DNA of 64,000 nt from Cytidiella melzeri (lineage: Eukaryota > Basidiomycota > Agaricomycetes > Polyporales > Irpicaceae): the NCBI GenBank assembly GCA_022592445.1, contig JABYQR010000233.1, positions 1 to 64,000 of the forward strand. Reading direction: 5' to 3'. Positions within the stretch are counted from its first letter, which is position 1. Each line of letters opens with the position of its first letter. Positions 56,106-64,000 of the stretch are shown here, in pieces. The notes under the pieces are model-generated. The model was not told the DNA's origin. It did no database searches and worked only from the letters and a program-made list of their open reading frames with translations. The translations under genes and the position numbers were made by a program.

Positions 56106-56545
56106 TAAAGCCGGTCGAATGTATTCAACACGTCTAGAGGCAGGGATGGATGCGCAGTCGTAATCCCACTTGCCGTCGTAAGGACCTAAGACACACGAGC
56201 GAAGCGAGTTAATCCAGGTGCGAAAGAGAAAGAGCACGATAGCATAATGACTGTACCTAAGACACACGAGCGAAGCGAGTTAACTACAGGTACAGGCTGT
56301 GAGCATATTGCATATGTGAGGGACAACAAAGAATACTCACTCCAGGTGCGAAAGAGAAAGAGCACGATGGAGTGTCAGGAGCTGGGGGCGAAGGTATATA
56401 AGACAGAGCCCTCAGGCGACCCAAAAAGGAAAATCTGTGATACAGATGTGTCCGCGTGAAGAAAGAACAATAGAGCGACCATATACGGAAAACAAAAGAG
56501 AGTCCGGTAACTACTAGTCCGTGAGCCGGAGCTGAAAAGCCATTA
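56106..56545 (-). repeat. copia 5' LTR
   Basis: 440 bp, apparently identical to 51055-51494. It borders the target duplication on its right and the primer-binding site on its left. Confidence 0.92.
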
Positions 56546-56550
56546 GGTGA
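56546..56550. repeat. target-site duplication GGTGA, right copy
   Basis: Matches 51050-51054. It borders the 5' LTR of the minus-strand copia element. Confidence 0.85.
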
Positions 56551-56643
56551 AGCAGCAGGTGTCTTCCTTCCCAGGGCAACATTTAGCTGTGCTCCACAGG
56601 TTTTCCCTTCTTTAACAAAATTGAAATAGCACACGTAGGGTTT

Positions 56644-58092
56644 TCATGTCTTTGTATCCCAGCTGTTGCCAAAAGCTGGTTTGCTGTTTGCCAGCTCCTC
56701 AATATGAGGGCGAGCCCAGTCGGCGGTGTCATCTTGCATGAACGACAGAGCACTGGTGATGAGTTTGTGAGGATCAAAGATCCTCTTGCCATTGTTGTGC
56801 AACCGGACCTGGCCTTGAGCATCTTGCTGGAAAAATGCTTTTCCTTGATTTTGCGCCCAGACTATGAACGCGTGGCGGAAGAGCCTGGCTTCCGACGATG
56901 TTTTCCCTTTGAAGGAGACCGGCTTTTCAACGATGCTTCTCTCCCTAGAAGTGTGCATGGCAGCAGCAACAGCAGGTGCCTGAGCTGCTGTCAAGGCAGC
57001 CACCTGATTGGTGAGGTCCACCATTCTTTGTGTCAGGACACCAAACATGTTGAAAGTGTCCTGAGTGCTCAGGTTGGGAGCAGCAGCTGGGGCGGCGGTG
57101 GGAGCAGCATTCTGCTGATTAGGATCCATGTCTTGTGATGGGAAGAGGCATAAATTTTCTTCGTTGGGTGTCTGGTAATGCTCAGAGTAGTACTCGCTGT
57201 TGACGGCTTCGGTGGAGTCTGCCTGAGTGTATTGATTTGGACAAGGTTGGTCATCACACTTGTAGAATAGACCTCTGTAGAAGTGGTTGTTGGTGACTAG
57301 GTTTGAGTCAAATAAATGTATACAATTATTGCAAGACATGGTGGGCAGAAACTGTGGATTTGTGTAGATCCACTCGAAGTAGCTATCACTATTGACTACG
57401 TTTAATTGTGCAAGGACTTTGTTGTAGTTTTTACAAAGCTGCTTAAAAGGAAATTTCTCAATTGCTTTACAACCCCAGTCTAGGAGCTGCCACTTGCAGT
57501 CTGCTGTGACGGGTGCAAGATTGTCGACTCGGTTGAGGAAACAATTAACCTTGTTGACGAGATGGAGCAGGGTGCGACGATGGTCGGGGTTTGCGCGGTT
57601 CAGGAGTTCTTCAAGCTCAGTGAGAGCTTGCAAATGAGTGCAGACAGCGGTAAGCTTTGGCCTGAAGATGCCAACAAGATCTACCGGTGACAACTTTTTA
57701 AAGTCGATGAGTACCGGTTTGAGTGCAGTGGGGGCGGGAGTTGGTGCAGGGAACTTTGCTAGTTGCTCTGCAAGAGTGAGCTTGTGGATGCGTTGCTCAG
57801 CTAAGGTGTGGTCACACTCCTCGGCTGCTTGTTCTCCGTATGCTCGTGCAGAAGCGCAGAGTTGGCAATTTTCCTCGTATGAGGGGACGGTAAGGGTGAT
57901 GCCTTTGACAGGCGGCTTCTTGGACACGTACTTCGTGACGGTAACCAGGTCTTTGTCAGACCAGCGATGAGGTTGACCGCTCTTGCGCTTTTTAGCAAGA
58001 GCATCAAGGAAAGATGGTGGAAGAGACCTCTTGAGCTGAGGCTCAGTGGCAGAGAGGTTCTTAGAAAAACGCGGGCATGTGTCTTTAGGCAC
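56644..58092 (-). pseudogene. gag: gypsy gag, C-terminally truncated
   Basis: 482 open codons without an ATG at the head (opens at GTG 58092). The N-terminal domain is homologous to that of the gag at 5572-7860: HRWSDKDLVTVTKYV, TLAEQLAKFPAP, KPVLIDFKKLSPVDLVGIF and WQLLDWGCKAIEKF. It then has a Gln/Ala-rich stretch and the start of the gag core (ASFKGK-like VSFKGKTSSEARLF). It breaks off after AFGNSWD, where the homologue continues for over 200 residues to the zinc knuckle. Confidence 0.85.
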
Positions 58093-58237
58093 TAAACAAC
58101 GCGCAGGGGGTAGAAATGGACGACGTGAGTGTAGCTCAACGGTATGGAGAGACCGGAGACGTCCTTGTCAAACAGGGATAAACTTATAAAAACGGTGGGA
58201 GTGGGGACCCAGGGTTTACACAACAATCTCGACCTAA

Positions 58238-58995
58238 TGACACGGAGACAGGGCTCGACGTGACAAACAGGGACACAATGTGGATGACAACAAAGAGGTG
58301 GTGGCAGGCGTGAAGCACAATACGTTTACCAGCTATCAAACTTGTTCAGAAATCTAGCCCAGTAAAGATCAAGTTAGTATTCTGTCTACCAGCTATGTAG
58401 TACAGAGGGGGTTTGCTTACCTAGCCCAGTAAAGACCAGTAGGTCAAAATGGGGGGCTAGGAGCATACATGCAGCACAATATATAGACTTCAGGGACCTG
58501 CGCACAGACCATGATGAGGGCAGGCTTTGCAAGAAGCCGTGTGAAGGAAGAACAAAAGAACTACCTAAAGGAGAACAATAGCTATTGTCTAGACTTTGCC
58601 AAGACCTCTACTCGTGAGAGAATCTATCTAAAAGAAGACCAACTATTCTATTCCATTCCCACACCTGTGAGAACATTCTTCCATAAAGAGAACAATAGGG
58701 AAAGAACAAAAGAAGTCCATGTGAACGGTATCTATGACGTCAAACCCTAGCTATGGGCTGAGCCATGTGTTTGTAGCCATGTGGTCTTACTTAAGCTAAG
58801 TCACATGCCAGTGTGACGTAGTAGCAAGTAACGTGACCATGTAGAGCGTCAAAGCCACGTGATACGGGTGCTGATTAGACGTGCAAAGGAGTTTGTGCAG
58901 AGAGGATTGCAACTGGGTTGTAGCCCCAGGTTTTAAAGATAAAAACAAGAGGTAAATTGCAAAAAAAATAAGGGCTAGTCGGGCCATCCACGACA
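58238..58995 (-). repeat. LTR family A, 5' LTR
   Basis: 758 bp. On the minus strand it starts TGTCGTGGATGGCC and ends CTCCGTGTCA; the leader begins TTAGGTCGAGAT. It is homologous end to end with 4320-5073. The TTAGGTC(A/G)AGAT start of the leader is shared with element 2 (LTR family B) and is probably the primer-binding site. Confidence 0.88.
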
Positions 58996-60329
58996 TACGG
59001 AGCGTGGGGCTCATAACCTTTTGTTGAGCAGGGTTGGAGCACACCAGGGGGGGGGGCAGAAATGTGAATGAAGAGATGTTGAGCAATGAAGAGACAAGCA
59101 TATTTGGGAGAAATGCAATCCATGAAAAGCAACTGAACATTCTTGTCCTAACCATGATAATGAAGCAACAAGACACAAAAAGGTGCTGTAGCAAGATATA
59201 CCTTGAACCTGATCTTCCTTGCTTGGACAAGTGACCGGATCTTAGGCAATGCTGGCAGCAGTGACTGTGCACTAGTCCAGTATGTTCCAAATCATGTCTT
59301 GCCAATCTTCTGCAGTGCAGAGAGCTTGTGGCCATCATTGTTTCATCTTTGTCTCTCCATTTATACAGCCTGTTCCCTATTTTTTGCACTGCTCATGCAT
59401 CCATAAGTTTTAAGATGTTGTATAGCTTCATCTTTTGCATTGCCCCTGTGTTGCACTGCTCAGGTACCCATACAAGTTTCATAGTGTTGTGTAGCTACCT
59501 TAGTTGTCTGAACTGCCTCTCACAGACTGCATATGTACACAAACACCTCAGAGCTTCTTATCTACACAAAGTTGTAAGCCTCTATCAACTCTCACTTTTT
59601 ATCCATGGTACTCAGTTGACTGGGCCTGGGTGTATGTATTCCAGGGTATCGAGAAGCAGCAGTTGGCACTTATTACAAGTGGTCCTGATGGCATAGGCTT
59701 AGTAAATCATTTGTTTGAGTGAATTGCACAACAACCTGGTCCAGAGAAATATGATGGTCAATATCTGACAGCATCCAAGGTGTATTGGGTGAATGAGCTG
59801 ATAATCTGAGTGTAAATATTACTGTCTATTCTCTTCTGGTCATTGCTGACATTATTTCAGTGATTGAAGTGTTTGTAACTAGCAGGGAGATCAATCTGTC
59901 CATGATGGTTTGTTTCTGCCACAGGCTTCTAAATCATTGATATTGTTCACACCAGCTTCTGCAGCCACCTGAATGCCAGCACCCAGTCCTCTTCAGACAC
60001 AAAAGCTCCAGTTCTAGGCAAAAGCAAATCTTCAAGCTAGTAAGTGACTCTTGACTACATGTCATGAAGGGAGGATATTGGTATTCAATGGTAATCATCA
60101 AATACACCCCAGTTGAAATATTCAATGGTATTTGCTAAGCACTACTTCTGGGGTGATAAAGTCTACCTAGCCCTTGCACTGAGGGCTTATTGTTGATTCC
60201 ACAGACCTCTCAGAATCTGTAGCATTTCCAACATTTTCCAACATGTATATACATGACATTTTTGCCGGTCTGTGCCCTCGGTGTTAGAAACATGTTTCTA
60301 ACGCCATTTACTGACACGTGTTTGTTAAT
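58996..60329. other. AT-rich region, probable old copia LTR remnant at its left end
   Basis: GGGCTCATAACC at 59007-59018 repeats the copia primer-site sequence in the same orientation as at 56094-56105. The sequence after 59019 would then be the end of a different copia LTR, but its other end was not found. A run of G lies at 59046-59055. Short frames at 59328-59722 look like AT-rich noise. Two palindromes lie near the right end (60242-60255 and 60283-60302). Confidence 0.5.
60283..60302. repeat. perfect 20-bp palindrome
   Basis: GTTAGAAACATGTTTCTAAC is its own reverse complement. It lies 30 bp left of the Harbinger element, next to a second palindrome CATGTATATACATG (60242-60255). It may be a mobile-element terminus or a hairpin/protein site. 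Confidence 0.8.
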
Positions 60330-60332
60330 ATT

Positions 60333-60380
60333 AGGGTTGTTCAAAGTTGGCGCAGCAGCGCAGCTCGCAGTTTGCAGTTC
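60333..60380 (+). repeat. Harbinger left terminal inverted repeat
   Basis: Pairs with 62015-62062. It contains the self-similar GCGCAGCAGCGCAGC stretch, also found inverted at the right end. Confidence 0.85.
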
Positions 60381-60463
60381 CGGTTATAGAGCCGGTCCGA
60401 TGAGCGCTTACCCAATTAGGTAGTCACGAAGATGTAACGCAGTCGAGCGACCGTAATCAACTT

Positions 60464-61783
60464 ATGTTACCTTTTTCTTCCTCGACCATGCCCTACACTC
60501 CCTATCGCACAGAGCTTGTTCGAGCATATCTCCGGAGCATGGTGCTTCGGGATATCATGAACCCTTCTGATAACCTTGAGGAAACTCTCTTGCAGCTTCA
60601 AGGTGACGTCGGGATTCTTGCTGCTATCATGCAAGCACGCTATCTTTGTGCGCGACCTTCTGTCCTAAAGGTCCCCAACTTGCATCTTGCATGGGAGTAT
60701 GCTCAAAGTCCCCACACCCATCATTGTTTCCAGAACATGCTTCGCGTGTCTCCAGAGGTGTTTCAAACACTTCTGAACTTGATTGATGATCATCCAATCT
60801 TTACCAACAATTCCAACAATTCGCAAGCACCTGTGGAGCAGCAGCTTGCTGTTACACTTTACAGATTAGGTCGGTATGGCAATGGAGCTTCGGTGGAGGA
60901 CATTGCGAGAGTAGCAGGAATTTTGGAGGGTTCAGTGGTACTGTACACGCAGCGATGCTTCGAGGCTATTGAGTCTCTTTACAATCTCTTCGTTCGGAGA
61001 CTCACGCATGCAGAAAAGGAAAAGGAGAAAGAGTGGATGGATCAACACTTAGGCTTTCGTGGAACTTGGCGTAACGGTTGGGTGATGTATGATGGTACAA
61101 TCGTAGCTCTTTCCTCAAAGCCAGGGCAGAATGGCGATGCATACTACACTCGGAAGTGTAATTACGGACTCAATGTTCAGGTGTGTGTTGAGCTGCAACA
61201 AATTTCACAGTCCTCATGGGGTTTTCAGATTGGCAACATTCCAACTTCTTTGCGAATTGTGGATTACTCGCACGGCCTTGTTGGTTCAGCTCACGATGCA
61301 AGCGCCTTTGAGCATACTGCAGCTGCAAAGTATCCTGACTGGTTCTTTGAGGAGGGCGAGTTTGCCTGGACCGACTCAGCATATCCCTGCAATGAGAGGA
61401 CAATTCCGGTTCACAAGAAACCAGCATCTCTTCAACTACTCAACAAGCTTTTTGACACCATTGTTACAGGCTTTCGTGTCCAATCTGAGCACTGTATCGG
61501 TGCTCTCAAAGGTCGCTGGCAGTGCTTAAGAGGGCTTCGAGTTCCAATTTGCAATAACAATGAACACGTGCAGGCTTGTCGCTGGATCACGATTACAATC
61601 ACTCTTCACAATCTTTGCATCGACATCAAAGGTACCGAGAACATGGACAGGTTTATTCGCATGATGGCGGGAGAAGAAGGAGCAGTAGATGTAGAAGAGG
61701 GTCAAGACGTGTTGAATCTGGCAGAGGACAACAACAAAAGGCAGCAGTTGATTGACAAACTCGTAGCTTTCAACTCACAGTAA
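60464..61783 (+). CDS. Harbinger transposase (HARBI1-like, DDE_Tnp_4)
   Basis: 439 codons. An N-terminal helix-turn-helix-like part (EQQLAVTLYRLGRYGNGASV, then EDIARVAGILEGSV) precedes the DDE nuclease: Asp210 in MYDGTIVAL, Asp304 in AWTDSAYP and Glu342 in QSEHCIGALKGRW. GSAHDASAF is the typical HDA segment. A 48-nt stretch (about 61181-61228, GTGTGT ... TTTCAG) sits between YGLNVQ and IGNIPTS, is in frame and has splice signals; removing it would bring the protein closer to the family pattern. Either ATG 60464 or 60488 could start. It cuts and reinserts the element at 3-bp targets. Confidence 0.9.
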   Translation: MLPFSSSTMPYTPYRTELVRAYLRSMVLRDIMNPSDNLEETLLQLQGDVGILAAIMQARYLCARPSVLKVPNLHLAWEYAQSPHTHHCFQNMLRVSPEVFQTLLNLIDDHPIFTNNSNNSQAPVEQQLAVTLYRLGRYGNGASVEDIARVAGILEGSVVLYTQRCFEAIESLYNLFVRRLTHAEKEKEKEWMDQHLGFRGTWRNGWVMYDGTIVALSSKPGQNGDAYYTRKCNYGLNVQVCVELQQISQSSWGFQIGNIPTSLRIVDYSHGLVGSAHDASAFEHTAAAKYPDWFFEEGEFAWTDSAYPCNERTIPVHKKPASLQLLNKLFDTIVTGFRVQSEHCIGALKGRWQCLRGLRVPICNNNEHVQACRWITITITLHNLCIDIKGTENMDRFIRMMAGEEGAVDVEEGQDVLNLAEDNNKRQQLIDKLVAFNSQ

Positions 61784-62014
61784 AAATATCTTGGATATAT
61801 AGATTCAGCAAACAAGGTGCAGGACATGATGTGACAAATAAATTTGTTGAAACAGTGAAGTAAATGATCCTGTGAGAGGTTGGGCCATAGTAACTAAGCT
61901 ACTGAGATGCGAGCACAGACAGTACTGTGAGCACGACGGCCGCGAGCAAAACTGACACGCCGTGACAGATTGTGACCGCTTACATCATTTTGCCATTTTG
62001 GGCGAAAGACGCCG

Positions 62015-62062
62015 GCGCTGCGAACTGCGAGCTGCGCTGCTGCGCCAACTTTGAACGACCCT
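62015..62062 (-). repeat. Harbinger right terminal inverted repeat
   Basis: Reverse complement of the left repeat with two mismatches, followed directly by the ATT duplication. Confidence 0.85.
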
Positions 62063-62065
62063 ATT

Positions 62066-62370
62066 GACTTACCGACGGAACCCTATCCTCGGAGGACGCT
62101 AGATAAACTCGTGCGCGTTCATAAAGCTCAGACACCGGTTCAGAAGCAAGACCGGGACACTGTACAGTCCTGAAGTCAGTGAGAGGTACGACTGAGACGC
62201 TCCACCTCTCCAACCTTGTAAAGTGTGCACTTGACTGGGTCCAAGTCTTCATACTAGTGGCATATGATTTCGGCCACTTCTTCAATCGTGTTTCCCGCAC
62301 CCGCATCAATAGAGACCTTATTATATGAGGTATAAGGGGCGATAACCTAAAGCTTTATGTCGGAGGGCAT
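62066..62370 (-). pseudogene. decayed Crinkler-header copy interrupted by Harbinger
   Basis: Minus strand from the ATG at 62370: related to the first two exons of the CRN-like gene 17879-20093. Matching parts are APYTSYNKVSID, EEVAEII, DLDPVKCTLYK, a 55-nt intron with GTTGGA donor, then CPGLASEPVSELYERARVYL. Two in-frame stops (after KL, and in the second helix) disable it. A GTAAGT donor follows, and the Harbinger element begins about 5 bp into that intron. No NTPase part follows on the far side of the transposon. Confidence 0.72.
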
Positions 62371-62890
62371 GACGGTAAGGGACGAAGAGTGGGTGGCCAG
62401 AAAGCGTCGCCGAAATCTGAGCTGTCACGGCCATGTCATGTACAAGCACCCCTCCTTGGCTGACGAGGCCTGCACTCGCTCAGAAGTTTGAGCTCTGGTG
62501 CACAGCAGCAGCCACCACGAATGCTGCTGCTGCTGCTACTACGACGACGACAGTCACGATAACAACCTTGACGATGCTCACTAGGTGTGCATCTGTATTT
62601 CACTCGCCAGTGGCGGCGTGGCCAGCATCACAGAAACATACATTTCGAGAACGGATCACTAAAAACTCGCGCGCACAAAAGACTCCTCTCAACGGTGAGC
62701 CGACAGCATGTCGGAAGCTTGGATTCCTCAGTATTCCAATTATCATGATACCAAACCCAAACGGGGCCCGTTTTGCTGGAACACCGCGTTCACTGACACT
62801 ACTCAGACCACGATTGCGAACGCCTTTATCATACGATCAGATGTGTAGCTCGAGAGCATGGTAACAGTGCAGGCAAAAGTGGATTGACAT
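62371..62890. other. intergenic, no gene seen
   Basis: It includes a CTACTACGACGACGAC triplet-rich stretch (about 62525-62560). The frame there (62433-62864) is a Thr/Ala-rich artefact. Confidence 0.45.
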
Positions 62891-63060
62891 CCTAACTTAA
62901 AGAGAACCACAGCCTCTCTGCCACAGCAAGAATCATCGCACGTTCCACCTCCCGTAAAGCCACCCGGTTTCCTCGTCGGTCCCGTCGCACATGGTTGCTA
63001 CTGGTTGACATTTTTCGGAGTATCCGAGATAACGTTACGCATGTGCCTTCTGCCAACAAT

Positions 63061-64000
63061 TTATGTCGCTGTTGTGCTCCCACTCGGTCCGAGTATGAAG
63101 GCAGGCTCAAGCCTTGTTGTATGTGGTAATCCTACTCGGGAGGAGGGTGTCAGCAGATGGTACATGCTACAAGGCAAAGAAATGCTCACGGAAGACGATC
63201 CAGCGCTCGACGCACGTGCAATGTCTGGCGAGGAGGATGCTATGCATCGAGATGCGGTGCTCGAAGCGGCCAGCATAAGTCCATTCACAGTGGTAGAAGC
63301 AGGTATCAAGAGGTGCATGAGACTACAGAGATACCACAGCGTATCTTTCCGCGCAAGTTTCTGTACGATGCCTGAATACTGACGAGTAGGCGAGGGGTCT
63401 GGTGGTGAATTAGCGGTAACTGCGGCTTCATTCGTACTGACATTCTCAGCTGGCCTCAACGGATAATTCGAGTGTGCGTCATAGAGGTCTTCCAGTTCGG
63501 AGACAACAGACAGCATGAGAGCTTCGTAGATGCCTTGAATACTTGCGACTAGTTCAAAATGCTTGGAATCGGAGTAGGAGGATGCCAGCCTTTGAAGGGA
63601 GTCGACAGATCTCTGAATAAAGGCAAGCAGGTGAGAACGCACGTCGCATGGCTGTACGCGCGATTCATCTCCAGAAAGCCTTCGCTGCTTCAAAGGGATA
63701 TCGTCGGGTTCCAAGATCATTGTGATGCAGTTTTGCGACAAAGTAGCAAAGTAGCGAACGAGGGGCACAAGCAAAGTCGTCGCCAGTCGACCAAATAGAG
63801 CGTCCATCTTTTCCGTAGAGTCTGATCTGGCTTCCACCTCACGTTTCCTCTTCTTTGTCTTTTTCGTGGTCGAACTACCATCATAGCACAGGGGGAAAGC
63901 CGTCGTTAAGAGCCTATCCAGTATGGTCGCCAGGCTGTCAATAACCTCAGCCCTGGGAGTCACACCAGTATGAGGCAACACAACTGAGCTAAACCCAGCG
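63061..64000 (-). CDS. unrecognised protein, 5' end beyond the window
   Basis: Open in frame to the right edge, with no ATG, so the N-terminus is missing; 313 codons visible. A basic KKTKKRKREVEAR segment may be a nuclear signal. Helical parts follow: DALFGRLATTLLVPLVRYFA, HLLAFIQRSVDSLQRLAS, FELVASIQGIYEALMLS. Then come a Ser-rich linker and a hydrophobic stretch. The stop at 63061 may be within an intron; short frames at 62892-63060 could be a last exon. I do not recognise a family. Confidence 0.5.
   Translation of the reverse strand, partial: AGFSSVVLPHTGVTPRAEVIDSLATILDRLLTTAFPLCYDGSSTTKKTKKRKREVEARSDSTEKMDALFGRLATTLLVPLVRYFATLSQNCITMILEPDDIPLKQRRLSGDESRVQPCDVRSHLLAFIQRSVDSLQRLASSYSDSKHFELVASIQGIYEALMLSVVSELEDLYDAHSNYPLRPAENVSTNEAAVTANSPPDPSPTRQYSGIVQKLARKDTLWYLCSLMHLLIPASTTVNGLMLAASSTASRCIASSSPDIARASSAGSSSVSISLPCSMYHLLTPSSRVGLPHTTRLEPAFILGPSGSTTAT

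Larger units (their letters stand above)
51055..56545 (-). mobile_element. Ty1/copia retrotransposon with LTRs and target-site duplication
   Basis: 5491 bp, minus strand. Two 440-bp LTRs (51055-51494 and 56106-56545) appear identical by eye. The 5-bp repeat GGTGA flanks the element at 51050-51054 and 56546-56550, marking insertion. Order gag, protease, integrase, RT, RNase H is that of copia. A polypurine tract (GAGGGGGAG on the minus strand, 51495-51505) precedes the 3' LTR. The LTR ends are TAA...TTA instead of TG...CA. Gag and the protease-integrase part contain about ten one-base frame changes; RT/RNase H is open. Confidence 0.93.
56644..58995 (-). mobile_element. 5' part of a gypsy element of LTR family A
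   Basis: Minus-strand LTR (58238-58995), leader, and the first two thirds of gag; the sequence then stops being element-like near 56650, about 100 bp from the copia target site. Pol and the 3' LTR are absent, so it is a large 3' deletion. Its LTR matches the one at 4320-5073 along its length. Confidence 0.82.
60333..62062 (+). mobile_element. PIF/Harbinger DNA transposon with TIRs and 3-bp target duplication
   Basis: 1730 bp bounded by inverted repeats of about 46 bp with two mismatches (AGGGTTGTTCAAAGTTGGCG at the left; the reverse complement AGGGTCGTTCAAAGTTGGCG at the right). ATT flanks both ends (60330-60332 and 62063-62065); three bases fit Harbinger. One transposase gene inside. The usual Myb-like second ORF of larger Harbingers is not present in this copy. 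Structure and gene look intact. Confidence 0.9.

Noticed and set aside
59007..59018. Possible initiator tRNA-Met gene (GGGCTCATAACC)
   Set aside because: No acceptor stem, D-arm or T-arm around it; better explained as a copia primer-binding site.
62433..62864. Thr/Ala-rich ORF
   Set aside because: Driven by an ACG/GCT triplet run; no domain and no consistent start or stop context.

Overview
The window looks like a chromosomal segment of a filamentous basidiomycete, probably an agaricomycete. The evidence is compact multi-exon genes with very short introns (mostly 45-70 nt), a copper-radical glyoxal oxidase, fungal NACHT (STAND) NTPases and a Crinkler-type NTPase, chromodomain-bearing Ty3/gypsy elements, a Ty1/copia element and a PIF/Harbinger transposon. 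There are no bacterial features. Exon models were built by hand from reading frame, splice sites and phase. Every multi-exon model described as complete closes in frame.

Layout. 1-13.7 kb is a nest of LTR retrotransposons: a gypsy chromovirus (1-5073, cut by the left edge) sits inside the protease region of a second gypsy element on the opposite strand (5074-8779). Next come a head-to-head LTR pair (8061-9581), two decayed gypsy integrase/chromodomain fragments (9729-12203) and a patchwork of LTR pieces. 14-20.1 kb holds two tandem paralogues of a P-loop NTPase, one with a Crinkler-like ubiquitin-fold header and one without, plus two remnants of NACHT gene tails. 20.4-30.9 kb is a housekeeping block rich in chromosome biology: Nse3/MAGE, an unknown gene, a CDCA7-like 4CXXC zinc-finger protein and NAP1. 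31.5-36.4 kb has two divergent NACHT genes and a WD40 remnant nearby. 37.7-48.0 kb is ordinary host territory: LCHN (DENN-like), a DHH phosphoesterase, glyoxal oxidase and Ubp14/USP5. 48.4-50.9 kb has a kinase-fold protein and a small secreted protein.

51.0-59.0 kb is again mobile DNA. A copia element has apparently identical 440-bp LTRs, a 5-bp target duplication and a half-initiator-tRNA primer site, yet about ten frame breaks. Beside it is the 5' part of a gypsy element of the same LTR family as the first one. 60.3-62.1 kb is a structurally complete Harbinger transposon inserted into a decayed Crinkler-header copy (62.07-62.37 kb). The right edge cuts an unrecognised gene.

The most interesting biology is the accessory set. 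Crinkler/NTPase genes, a broken third header copy, two full NACHT genes and at least two NACHT 3' stubs lie among young and old transposons. This looks like birth-and-death evolution of conflict or allorecognition-type genes beside a conserved chromatin-gene block. All functional calls rest on motif recognition and gene structure; no database search was possible.
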